DNA of 64,000 nucleotides. Source: Paenirhodobacter enshiensis. Lineage in GTDB: Bacteria > Pseudomonadota > Alphaproteobacteria > Rhodobacterales > Rhodobacteraceae. Position 1 is the first letter of the stretch, and each line of letters starts with the position of its first letter. The notes under the pieces are model-generated. The model searched no databases and was not told the origin of the DNA. It saw only the letters and a program-made list of their open reading frames with translations. Position numbers and translations under genes: made by a program. Below are positions 44,944-53,427 of this stretch, one piece after another. The DNA lies in the NCBI RefSeq assembly GCF_000740785.1, contig NZ_JFZB01000007.1, positions 62,001 through 126,000 on the forward strand, given 5' to 3'.

Positions 44944-46515
44944 ATGACAGGGGCTTTGAGCGAAACCGGGATCTTCGTGGGCGGTGGCGGCGAGGGCTAT
45001 GCGACCGCGCAGGAGCTGCTTCTCAAATACGGCAACCGCCACGGGCTGATCGCGGGTGCCACCGGCACCGGCAAGACCGTGACCTTGCAGGTGCTGGCCG
45101 AGGGGTTCTCTGCTGCGGGCGTGCCGGTGTTCATGGCCGACGTGAAGGGCGATCTCGCCGGCATGGCGATGGCCGGCAGCGCCACGGCGAAGACCCAGGC
45201 GGCGTTCGAGGCCCGCTCCGCCACCATCGGCTACGACCTGTCCTACCGGGGATTCCCGGTCACCTTCTGGGACGTGTTCGGCACGCAGGGGCATCCGGTG
45301 CGCGCGACGGTCTCCGAGATGGGGCCGCTGCTGCTCGCCCGGCTTCTGGGGCTGAGCGAGGCGCAGGAGGGCGTGCTGAACGTCGCCTTCAGCCTCGCCG
45401 ACAGCGAGGGGCTGGCGCTTCTCGATCTGGCGGATCTGCGCGCCATGCTCGCCCATGTCGGCGAGCGCGCCTCGGAGCTGTCGCTGCGCTACGGCAATAT
45501 CGCGCCGCAATCGGTGGGCTCGATCCAGCGCCAGCTGCTGGTGCTGGAAAATCAGGGCGCGGCGCAGTTCTTCGGCGAACCGGCGCTGGAACTCGCCGAC
45601 ATGATGGCGCCGACACCCGATGGCCGGGGGCGGATCAACATCCTTGCCGCGGACAAGCTGATGGCCTCGCCCAGGCTTTACGCGACGCTTCTGCTGTGGC
45701 TGATGTCCGAGCTGTTCGAGGAACTGCCCGAGGTCGGCGATCCGGACCGGCCTCGGCTGGTGTTCTTCTTCGACGAGGCCCATCTGCTGTTCGACGACGC
45801 CCCGAAGGCCCTGGTCGACAAGGTCGAGCAGGTGGCGCGGCTGATCCGCTCGAAGGGCGTCGGGATCTATTTCGTGACGCAGAACCCGGGCGACGTGCCC
45901 GATGACATTCTCGGCCAGCTCGGCAACCGGGTGCAACACGCTCTGCGTGCCTTCACCGCGAAGGATCAGAAGGATCTGAAACGTGCCGCCGAGAATTACC
46001 GCCCGAACCCGCGCTTCGACACTGAAACCGCGATCAAGGAGGTCGGCACCGGCGAGGCGGTGACCTCGTTCCTCGAGGCGAAGGGCGTGCCGGGCATGGT
46101 CGAGCGCACGCTGGTCCGTCCGCCGCAATCGCGTCTCGGGCCTCTGACGACCGAGGAACGCCGTGCTGTCATTGCGGCCTCGCCCTATGGCGCGAAATAC
46201 GACACGGCTGTCGATCGCGAGTCGGCTTATGAGATCCTGACGCGCAAGGCTGGCGCTTCAGCCGGGGCTCAGGGGGCAGAAGCACAGGAGCCTGAGGACG
46301 CCCCCCCGGCCGAGAGTTTCAACAAGGCCCGCCGCATCGGCAGCTCGCGTCCGACCTCGGTCCCGAGTGCCGGAAGCCGTTCGGTCAGCACGCGGCGCGG
46401 CACGTCCGACACGATCCTCGAAACCTTCGGAAAGAGCATCGCGCGCCAGGTCGGCAGCCAGGCGGGAAGCGCCATCGTTCGTGGTATTCTGGGGTCGCTG
46501 TACCGCTCGCGCTGA
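44944..46515 (+). CDS. HerA-type helicase/ATPase (DUF853)
   Basis: A 523-residue hexameric-type ATPase of the HerA/FtsK superfamily. Walker A GATGTGKT at 38-45, Walker B FFFDEAHLLF near 275, the sensor VTQNPGDVPDDILGQLGNRVQHALRAF, and conserved FMADVKGDLAGMA and LLLARLLGLSEAQEGVL blocks. Role in DNA handling is inferred from family; archaeal HerA works with NurA in end resection but no nuclease is adjacent here. The last 70 residues are Ser/Arg-rich and probably disordered, then a short helix (SQAGSAIVRGILGSLYRSR). Confidence 0.88.
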   Translation: MTGALSETGIFVGGGGEGYATAQELLLKYGNRHGLIAGATGTGKTVTLQVLAEGFSAAGVPVFMADVKGDLAGMAMAGSATAKTQAAFEARSATIGYDLSYRGFPVTFWDVFGTQGHPVRATVSEMGPLLLARLLGLSEAQEGVLNVAFSLADSEGLALLDLADLRAMLAHVGERASELSLRYGNIAPQSVGSIQRQLLVLENQGAAQFFGEPALELADMMAPTPDGRGRINILAADKLMASPRLYATLLLWLMSELFEELPEVGDPDRPRLVFFFDEAHLLFDDAPKALVDKVEQVARLIRSKGVGIYFVTQNPGDVPDDILGQLGNRVQHALRAFTAKDQKDLKRAAENYRPNPRFDTETAIKEVGTGEAVTSFLEAKGVPGMVERTLVRPPQSRLGPLTTEERRAVIAASPYGAKYDTAVDRESAYEILTRKAGASAGAQGAEAQEPEDAPPAESFNKARRIGSSRPTSVPSAGSRSVSTRRGTSDTILETFGKSIARQVGSQAGSAIVRGILGSLYRSR

Positions 46516-46541
46516 GAGCGCATCCCTGCGGGGAACGGGGA

Positions 46542-46681
46542 GGGGGCTCTGCCCCCGTCTCCTTCGGAGACTCCCCCGGGATATTTGGGGAAAGCCGAAA
46601 GGGGCTTTCGATTCGCCCCAAATATCCCGGGGGTGAATTTGCCTGAAAGGCAAAGAGGGGGCAGAGCCCCCTCTCTTTTTT
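46542..46681. repeat. REP-like extragenic palindrome, copy 3 (with flanking arms)
   Basis: Core arms 46573-46590 and 46616-46633 are perfectly complementary over 18 bases (CCCCCGGGATATTTGGGG) around a smaller AAAGCC/GGCTTT hairpin. Outer GGGGGCTCTGCCCCC-type stems lie on both sides. It shares the GATATTT and AAGCCGAAAG blocks with the copies at 1041 and 17066. Confidence 0.8.
46654..46681 (+). terminator. terminator between the HerA-like gene and typA
   Basis: AGAGGGGG/CCCCCTCT stem with a CAGAG loop followed by C and six T; part of the palindromic element. Also usable by convergent typA, although with fewer T. Confidence 0.75.
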
Positions 46682-46704
46682 GTCAATCGGATGCGGTCCG
46701 CCGG

Positions 46705-48528
46705 TCAGTCCTGCGAGGCACGCATCGCGCGCTTGCGATCGTTCGGATCGAGGTAGCGCTTGCGCAGGCGGATCGCCTTCGGGGTCACCTCGACCAGCTC
46801 GTCGTCGTTGATATAGGCGATCGACTCTTCGAGGCTCATCCGCGTGGGCGGCGTCAGGCGCACCGCTTCATCCGAGCCCGAGGCGCGCATGTTGGTCAGC
46901 TTCTTGCCGCGGATCGGGTTCACGTCGAGGTCGTTCTCGCGCGAATGCTCGCCGATGATCATGCCGACGTAGCACATTTCCTGCGGGCCGATGAACAGCT
47001 TGCCGCGATCTTCCAGACCCCAGAGGCCGAAAGCGACGGCCGCGCCGTTCTCGGTCGAGATCAGCACGCCCTGACGGCGGCCGGTGATCGCGCCCTTGTA
47101 CGGAGCCCAGCTGTGGAAGATGCGGTTCAGCACGCCGTTGCCGCGCGTGTCGGTCATGAACTCGCCCTGGTAGCCGATCAGCCCGCGCGAGGGAACCAGC
47201 GCGCGGATCCGGGTCTTGCCGTGACCGGCTGGACCCATCTCGACCAGCTCACCCTTGCGGTTGCCGGTCAGCTTCTCGATCACCACGCCCGAGTATTCGT
47301 CATCGACGTCGACGATCACTTCCTCGATCGGTTCCAGCTTCTCGCCGTTCTCCTCGTGGAAGATCACGCGCGGACGCGAGATCGACAGCTCGAACCCTTC
47401 GCGGCGCATGTTTTCGATCAGAACGCCCATCTGGAGTTCGCCACGGCCCGAGACGATGAACGCCTCGCCGCCGGGGGTATCCTCGACCTTGATCGCGACG
47501 TTGGTCTCGGCTTCGCGCATCAGACGGTCACGGATCACACGCGACTGCACCTTGGTGCCGTCCTTGCCGGCGAGCGGGCTGTCATTGATGCCGAAGGTGA
47601 CCGAGATCGTCGGCGGGTCGATCGGCTGGGCCGGGATCGCGGTGTCGACTTCGAGCGCGCACAGCGTGTCGGCCACGGTCGCCTTGGTCATGCCGGCGAT
47701 CGAAACGATATCGCCAGAATCCGCCTCGTCGATCGGCTGCTGGCCGAGGCCGCGGAATGCCATGATCTTGGTGCAGCGGAACTGCTCGATGCGCTCGCCG
47801 TCGCGCGACAGCGCCTTGAGCGTATCGCCGACCTTGAGACTGCCGGCCTCGACGCGGCCGGTCAGGATGCGGCCGAGGAACGGGTCCGAACCGAGCGTCG
47901 TCGCCAGCATCTGGAACGGCTCGTTGCGGCGCTGGATCTGCTTCGGTTCCTTGACGTGCTTCACGATCAGGTCGAACAGCGCCGACAGATCCTTGCGCGG
48001 ACCGTCGAGCTCGTTGTCGGCCCAACCGCCGATGCCCGAGGCATAGACATAGGGGAAATCGAGCTGTTCATCCGTCGCGCCGAGGTTGGCGAACAGGTCG
48101 AACACCTCGTTCAGCGCCTTTTCCGGATCCGCGGCGGGCTTGTCGACCTTGTTGAGCACCACGATCGGCTTCAGCCCGAGCGCGAGCGCCTTCGAGGTCA
48201 CGAATTTCGTCTGCGGCATCGGGCCTTCGGCCGCGTCGACCAGCAGGCAAACGCCGTCGACCATCGACAGGATGCGCTCCACCTCGCCGCCGAAGTCGGC
48301 GTGTCCGGGGGTGTCGACGATGTTGATGCGGGTGCCCTTCCACTCGACGGAGGTGCACTTCGCGAGAATCGTGATGCCACGCTCGCGTTCGATGTCGTTG
48401 CTGTCCATCGCGCGTTCGGCCACGGCCTGGTTCTCGCGGAAGGCGCCCGACTGTTGCAGAAGTTTGTCGACCAGCGTCGTCTTGCCGTGGTCAACGTGTG
48501 CGATGATCGCAATATTGCGAATGTCCAT
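46705..48528 (-). CDS. typA: ribosome-associated translational GTPase TypA/BipA
   Basis: A 607-residue GTPase of the EF-G family that acts on ribosomes under stress and in 50S assembly. G1 [10 protein letters not shown] at 10-19, G2 region [9 protein letters not shown], G3 [16 protein letters not shown], G4 NKVDKP; then the EF-Tu-like domain II, and the BipA C-terminal domain with [37 protein letters not shown]-type sequence. Length is typical. A single-gene unit. Confidence 0.97.
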   Translation of the reverse strand: [607 protein letters not shown]

Positions 48529-48700
48529 GTGTCAGCCTGCTATTGGATTTGGGCCCGGCTCTAGTCGAAAACCTGCATCATTGCCAGAGAGAACCGTGCG
48601 CGGATGCGGTTGCGCCGCGGAAAACAGGTCTAAGGCCACACGAGCGGGCGGGATTTCGGGCGGAAGGCCCCGTCTTCGTGTCGTGGTGGCGGGGGTGGGC

Positions 48701-49315
48701 TCAGGTCACGATATACCAGTCGCGCCGGTGGTTGAAGGCAATCACCAGGTTCAGGATCACCGCCCCCATCAGCGACCAGGCCACCTTGTCGAGGGGCATC
48801 AGCCACAGCGCCACCCCGAACAGCACGAGATCGTGGATCGTCTGGGTCCAGCCCGCCTTGAAGCCGTAGCGGTCCTGCAAGATCAGCGCGATGATCGACA
48901 CGCCGCCGAGGCTGCCGGAATGGCGAAACAGGCCGAGAAGCCCGACCCCGGTCGAAACCCCGAACAGCACCGCCGCGGTGGCCGCGTTGATATGGTCGAT
49001 CACAAGGAGCGGCTTCACCGCCTCGGCGAGCACCGACACCATGGTGACCGAGGCGAGGCTCTTGATGCAGAACACCGTGCCCCGGGCGCGATAGGCGAAC
49101 CAGTAGAACGGCAGGTTGATCACGAAGAACACCGCGCCGAAGGCCCAGCCCGTGGCGTAGGAGATCAGCAGCGCCATCCCCGCCGTCCCCCCGGTCATCA
49201 GCCCGGCCGCGCGCAACAGATGCAGCCCGAGCGCCGACTGGATCGAGGCCAGCAGCAATCCCTGCATGTCCTCGAAACGGGTATAATGCTTCTCCGGGCG
49301 AAGGTCAGAGTCCAT
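48701..49315 (-). CDS. YitT family membrane protein, paralogue 1
   Basis: A 204-residue protein with five predicted membrane helices and the YitT pattern: MQGLLLASIQSALGLHLLRAAGLMTGGTAGMALLISY, VFFVINLPFYWFAYRARG, FRHSGSLGGVSIIALILQD and GFKAGWTQTIHDL. The family is of unknown transport or regulatory role. It ends with a basic NHRRDWYIVT tail. The neighbouring gene is a close paralogue, 82 bases upstream. Confidence 0.85.
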   Translation of the reverse strand: MDSDLRPEKHYTRFEDMQGLLLASIQSALGLHLLRAAGLMTGGTAGMALLISYATGWAFGAVFFVINLPFYWFAYRARGTVFCIKSLASVTMVSVLAEAVKPLLVIDHINAATAAVLFGVSTGVGLLGLFRHSGSLGGVSIIALILQDRYGFKAGWTQTIHDLVLFGVALWLMPLDKVAWSLMGAVILNLVIAFNHRRDWYIVT

Positions 49316-49397
49316 GACCTATATCCTGTTCCCGGCGGGCTCCGCCGTCCATCGCACTTGGTGCATGTCTGCTATGTCCGGCTTGCAAGGGTTTCCC

Positions 49398-50006
49398 TCA
49401 GCCCGCGATATAGTGATCGCGCCGGTGATTGACCGCGATCACCATGTTCAGCACCACCGCGCCGACAAAGGACCAGCCGACCGCCTGAAGCGGCAGCACG
49501 AACAGTGCCAGCACGAAGACGCAGGCGTCGAAGATCATCTGTGTCCAGCCCGCCTTGAAGCCGGTCTTGTCCTGCAGATAGAGGCTCATGATCCCGACGC
49601 CGCCGAGCGAGGCCCCGTGCCGGAACAGCGCCAGCAGCGCCGCCCCCGAGATGAAGCCATACATCGCCGCCCCGATCAGCGGGTTCAGCGTTCCGAAGCG
49701 GACGTAATGCGGGAAGACCTGCCCCAGAACCGACAGCAGCAGCACCGCGATGAAGGTTTTCACCACGAAGCGCGCCCCCATCCGCTTGTAGCCGAACCAG
49801 TAGAACGGCAGGTTCAGCGCGAAGAAGACCGGCCCGAAGCCCCATCCCGTCATGTAGGAGATAAGCACCGACAAGCCGGCGATCTGCCCGGTGATGAAGC
49901 CGAGGCTTTGCAAGATCACGATGCCGAAGGCCGCCATCGCGCCGCCGAACAGCAGGCCCTGAGCGTCTTCGAACGGCGTGTGCTGGGGAGGGGCGGTTTC
50001 GGTCAT
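49398..50006 (-). CDS. YitT family membrane protein, paralogue 2
   Basis: A 202-residue protein with the same layout as the downstream gene: FEDAQGLLFGGAMAAFGIVILQSLGFITGQIAGLSVLISYMTGWGFGPVFFALNLPFYWFGYKRMG, FRHGASLGGVGIMSLYLQD, GFKAGWTQMIFD and the C-terminal VNHRRDHYIAG. The two proteins are related along their whole length and arose by tandem duplication. A longer open frame at its 5' end lacks any match, so the ATG at 50006 is used. Confidence 0.85.
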   Translation of the reverse strand: MTETAPPQHTPFEDAQGLLFGGAMAAFGIVILQSLGFITGQIAGLSVLISYMTGWGFGPVFFALNLPFYWFGYKRMGARFVVKTFIAVLLLSVLGQVFPHYVRFGTLNPLIGAAMYGFISGAALLALFRHGASLGGVGIMSLYLQDKTGFKAGWTQMIFDACVFVLALFVLPLQAVGWSFVGAVVLNMVIAVNHRRDHYIAG

Positions 50007-50080
50007 GGCGGGCTCCGGTCCGGGATTGCGGTTTTGTAACCGGGCCGGACGCGCGACGAAAGCCCGTTCGGGGGCGGAGC

Positions 50081-50317
50081 TCAGATCAGCTCGATGCCGG
50101 TGCGCTGCGCCAGACGCTCGATCACATGGCTGACGGCGGGGCGCACGACCTGCACCAGCAAGATCGCGACCGGGCAGGCCATGCTCCAGATGCTCAGCCA
50201 GAACGGCCCGAACCGTTCGCCCTCGGGCAGGTGAGTGTAGGACATGAACAGCGTCATCAGGGTCGACATGGTCAGTGGCATGGCGACCTGCATGACGCGC
50301 TTTCTCGACAGTTTCAT
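50081..50317 (-). CDS. DUF2798-like small membrane protein
   Basis: A 78-residue protein with two membrane helices (about 10-27 and 38-60): KLSRKRVMQVAMPLTMSTLMTLFMSY, FGPFWLSIWSMACPVAILLVQVVRPAVSHVIERL. The spacing and the helix-end Pro-Val-Ala and RP motifs fit DUF2798, of unknown function. Leftward, upstream of the YitT pair; it might be cotranscribed with them. Confidence 0.6.
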   Translation of the reverse strand: MKLSRKRVMQVAMPLTMSTLMTLFMSYTHLPEGERFGPFWLSIWSMACPVAILLVQVVRPAVSHVIERLAQRTGIELI

Positions 50318-50472
50318 CGGCGCATTCTTCGGTCCGGGCCGGCTGTGGGGGGCGGGGAAGGGAGGTCCGTCGTCCTGTCCGCCGGCGATTGTCGAGCTTT
50401 CTTCCGATTATCGCGGGCGGTGCGACCATTTCAATGGTTCGGCCACGCAACTATGCGCGGTCCGGAGGCGAG

Positions 50473-50517
50473 CCCGGATCTCAGCCTCCCGGATCTCAGA
50501 CCCCGGATCTCAGACCC
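50473..50517. repeat. three tandem copies of a 15-base unit
   Basis: Units at 50473-50487, 50488-50502 and 50503-50517, each containing CCGGATCTCAG; the second and third are nearly identical. Non-coding; too few and too short for a CRISPR array. Confidence 0.75.
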
Positions 50518-50675
50518 CTGGCGCGCGGGCCCCCCTGAGCGCGGGCTGCGGCTGAGCCATCCCTTGCCGGTCCGGGACTTTGCCCGCCTCCCGCTTTCTT
50601 GATCGGAGGGGGGAGGATCTGATAAAATGCCCGCAAGACCACAAGCGCGCCCGAAGGCGCCAGAGAGGCAGGCAG

Positions 50676-51182
50676 ATGATACGGCATGGCACCCCCCTTC
50701 GGCTCGGCATGTCTTGCGTGATTGCCACGCTGGGGCTGTTGGGCTGTTCCCGGCACACCGATCTCGATTGCATGGAGCGGGCGATGTATTTCGAATCCGC
50801 CCATTCCAGCCGCGACGGCATGATCGCGGTGGGCAGTGTGGTGATGAACCGCGTCGAATCGGGGCGGTATCCGCGCTCGGTCTGCGGGGTGGTCGGTCAG
50901 CGCGGTCAGTTCGCCCGTGGCATCATGTCGAAGCGGATGAACCCGCGCGCCCTGCCGCCGGTGCGCGAGGCCGCTGCTGCCGTCCTCAGCGGCGAACGTC
51001 ACCCGATGATCGGCGATGCAATGTTCTTCCATACCGCCGGATACCAGTACAATTACGACAACATGCAATACGTTCTGGTCGCGGGCGGTAACGCCTTCTA
51101 CGAGAAACGCCGTGCCGATCTGGTCACCCAGCCGCTGCCGCCAGCCCCGGTCGAAGGCGTGACGCGCGGCATCGGGTATTGA
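50676..51182 (+). CDS. SleB-like cell wall hydrolase, predicted lipoprotein
   Basis: A 168-residue protein with a lipoprotein signal ending LGLLGC (Cys24). The Hydrolase_2 domain follows: DCMERAMYFESAHSSRDGMIAVGSVVMNRVESGRYPRSVCGVV (Glu40 as catalytic candidate), RGQFARG, and GDAMFFHTAGYQYNYDNMQYVLVAGGNAFYEKR. Related domains in SleB act as peptidoglycan lytic transglycosylases. GAGAGG lies upstream of the ATG at 50676; the longer frame before it is not homologous. Probably outer-membrane anchored. Confidence 0.85.
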   Translation: MIRHGTPLRLGMSCVIATLGLLGCSRHTDLDCMERAMYFESAHSSRDGMIAVGSVVMNRVESGRYPRSVCGVVGQRGQFARGIMSKRMNPRALPPVREAAAAVLSGERHPMIGDAMFFHTAGYQYNYDNMQYVLVAGGNAFYEKRRADLVTQPLPPAPVEGVTRGIGY

Positions 51183-51550
51183 GCCGCGTGCCCGGGGCAG
51201 ATGCTGCCGTCCCCCGGTCCATTGTGCCCCCTGAAGCGCCGCCCCTGAAGCGCCGGGAGCCTGCCTCCTCCAGGTTCAACAGAAGGTGAAATTGCCCGAT
51301 GACGCCCCGTCCCCGGGCGGGGCGGTGCCCGGCGCGCGTCGTCGCGGGCGCCTGCGCGGCAGTGCACAGGGCTGTTTTCCTGCGCTTTCTTCCCTTTTTG
51401 GTCTCTGCTCCGCTCTCGTGGCGGGGCGGCGGTGTCGTTCTGGCCGGGGCAGATTTATTGTTGAGTTTTTTCATCTCCTATGATTTTTGTCGGGAAATTG
51501 TCCGGTGCGTCGCTCTATCGCGCCCGGTGAAACCGAAAAAGGAGATCCCG
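51183..51550. other. intergenic region before the siderophore transport operon
   Basis: About 370 bases. It has a direct repeat containing CCCTGAAGCGCC (51228-51254), a GCCCCG/CGGGGC hairpin near 51304-51324 and an unusually T-rich stretch at 51450-51500 that carries the promoter candidate of the operon. No gene is supported. Confidence 0.5.
51455..51484 (+). promoter_or_regulatory. candidate promoter/operator of the siderophore ABC operon
   Basis: TTATTG and TATGAT with an 18-base spacer; a TGA-N6-TCA dyad (around 51462-51473) lies between them. Its placement over the promoter would suit an iron-responsive repressor, but the sequence does not clearly match a known Fur, RirA or Irr box. Confidence 0.4.
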
Positions 51551-52459
51551 ATGCGCCTTCTCATGCTTGGAGCCTGTCTGCTCGCTCTGGCTGCCCCCGC
51601 CCTGACCACGCCGGCCCTTGCCGCGCCGGTGACCGTGGCGACCGCCCGCGGTCCGGTCACGCTCGAGGCCGCTCCGGCCCCCGTCGCGGCGTTCGATTTC
51701 GCGGCGATGGATACGCTCGGCGCGCTCGGCGTGCCCGTCGGCGGTGTGCCGGACAGCATTCTCGTGCCCTATCTCAAACCCGAGGCAGCCGGCGCGAAGC
51801 CGGTGGGAACGCTGTTCGAGCCCGATCTCGAACGGCTGTCGGAGTTGCATCCCGGCGTCATCATCCTCGGCAGCCGGGCGGCGCCGAAATACGATGCGCT
51901 CAAGGGGCTGGCGCCGGTGCTCGACATGACGGTCTCTCCCGATGTGCTGGCCTCGCTGCACGAGCAGCTCGTGGCCTATGGCACGCTGTTCGGCAAGACC
52001 GACGCGGCCGCGAAGCTCGCGGCGGCACTCGATGCCAGGGTGGCGACGGTGCAGGGGCTCGGCACCGGCAAGGGCAAGGCGCTGGTCATCCTGACCAATG
52101 GCACCAAGATGGCGGCCTATGGCATCGGCTCGCGGTTCGGCTGGCTGCACACCGTCACCGGCCTGAGCGAGGCCCATCCCGGCCTGAAGACCGACACCCA
52201 TGGCAATGCGATTTCCTATGAATTCATCGCCGAGGCCGATCCGGATTACATCTTCGTCATCGACCGCGGCGCGGCGATCGGGGCGGACGGCGCGTCGGCG
52301 CGTCAGACGCTCGACAACCCGCTGGTCAATGCCACCACGGCGGCGCGCAAGGGCCAGATCGTCTATCTGAACGCGGCCGATATGTATCTGGCCTCGGGCG
52401 GCTACCGGGCCACGATGGAAATCCTCGACGAGCTGCATACGGCGCTGGACCGGAAGTGA
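51551..52459 (+). CDS. siderophore ABC transporter substrate-binding protein (CeuE/FatB-like)
   Basis: A 302-residue class III binding protein. Sec signal about 1-25 (LLALAAPALTTPALAAP), mature domain with FDFAAMDTLGALGVPVGGVP typical of the CeuE/FatB/YclQ group, ITAL-like ligand loop region GSRFGWLHTVTGL, HGNAISYEFIAEADPDYIFVIDRG and NAADMYLASGG. His217 and Tyr279 occupy the places used by Campylobacter CeuE His227 and Tyr288 to complete iron coordination. AAAAAGGAGATCCC is the ribosome site. Overlaps the permease start. Confidence 0.9.
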   Translation: MRLLMLGACLLALAAPALTTPALAAPVTVATARGPVTLEAAPAPVAAFDFAAMDTLGALGVPVGGVPDSILVPYLKPEAAGAKPVGTLFEPDLERLSELHPGVIILGSRAAPKYDALKGLAPVLDMTVSPDVLASLHEQLVAYGTLFGKTDAAAKLAAALDARVATVQGLGTGKGKALVILTNGTKMAAYGIGSRFGWLHTVTGLSEAHPGLKTDTHGNAISYEFIAEADPDYIFVIDRGAAIGADGASARQTLDNPLVNATTAARKGQIVYLNAADMYLASGGYRATMEILDELHTALDRK

Positions 52460-53427
52460 CCCCCGGGTTTCGCCATCTGCGCCTGGCCCTGAGTCTGGGG
52501 CTGGGCGCGCTGTGTCTGCTCAGCCTCTCGGTCGGGGCCTATGAGGTTCCGGCCGCCGGCCTGCTGTCGGACCCGATGGGACTGCTGGTGCTGAGCGTGT
52601 CGCGATTGCCGCGGACGCTTGCGGCGGTGCTGTCTGGGGCGGCACTTGCCGTTGCGGGCGTGGTGATGCAGCAGATCGCGCGCAACCGTTTCGTCGAACC
52701 CTCGACCACGGGAACGCCGGAATCGGCGGCACTCGGGCTGCTTGCCGTGACGCTGCTGGCACCGGGCGCGCCGGTCTGGGTGAAGATGGCGGTGGCGGCG
52801 GTCTCGGCGCTGCTCGGAACGGCGCTGTTCGTCGCGCTGATCCGCCGCCTGCCGCCGCGCGAGGTATTTCTGGTGCCACTCGCCGGGCTGATCCTGTCGG
52901 GTGTCATCGGCGCCGTGGTGACCTGGATCGCCTGGGAGGCGGATCTGATGCAGCTGGTCGGAACCTGGCTGATGAGCGGAGAATTCTCGGGCGTGATCGC
53001 GGGGCGTTATGAATTGCTGTGGATCGCGGCGGCGGCGGCGGCGCTGGCCTGGGTCGCGGCCGACCGGTTCGCGATCCTCGGGCTCGGGCCCGAGGCGGCG
53101 ACGGGGCTCGGTCTCAACCCCGATGCGGTGATGCGGCTTGGCCTCGTGGTGGTGTCGGTGGTGACGGCGATGGTGGTGGTGAGCGTGGGCATGATCCCCT
53201 TCGTGGGCCTCGTGGTGCCCAATATCGTCGCGCGGCTGATGGGCGACAATCTGCGCCGGACGCTGGCCCCGACGGCGCTTGGCGGAGGGGCGCTGGTGCT
53301 GGGATCGGACCTCGTGGGGCGGCTGGTCGTCTATCCGTTCGAGATTCCCGCGGGCACGATCCTCGGCGTCACCGGCGCCGCGATCTTCCTGTGGCTGTTG
53401 TGGAGCAAACCGCGCCATGTCGCCTGA
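52456..53427 (+). CDS. iron-siderophore ABC transporter permease 1 (FecCD family)
   Basis: A 323-residue polytopic permease with nine to ten hydrophobic helices. Family blocks: SRLPRTLAAVLSGAALAVAGVVMQQIARNRFVEPSTTGTPESAALG, WLMSGEFSGV, VGMIPFVGLVVPNIVARLMGDN and the C-terminal VYPFEIPAGTILGVTGAAIFLWLL. GTG start inside the GTGA overlap with the binding-protein gene. It pairs with the second permease as a heterodimer. Confidence 0.92.
   Translation: MTPGFRHLRLALSLGLGALCLLSLSVGAYEVPAAGLLSDPMGLLVLSVSRLPRTLAAVLSGAALAVAGVVMQQIARNRFVEPSTTGTPESAALGLLAVTLLAPGAPVWVKMAVAAVSALLGTALFVALIRRLPPREVFLVPLAGLILSGVIGAVVTWIAWEADLMQLVGTWLMSGEFSGVIAGRYELLWIAAAAAALAWVAADRFAILGLGPEAATGLGLNPDAVMRLGLVVVSVVTAMVVVSVGMIPFVGLVVPNIVARLMGDNLRRTLAPTALGGGALVLGSDLVGRLVVYPFEIPAGTILGVTGAAIFLWLLWSKPRHVA

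Noticed and set aside
50473-50517. CRISPR-like repeat
   Set aside because: Units are contiguous, only three, and have no spacers; no cas genes are present.
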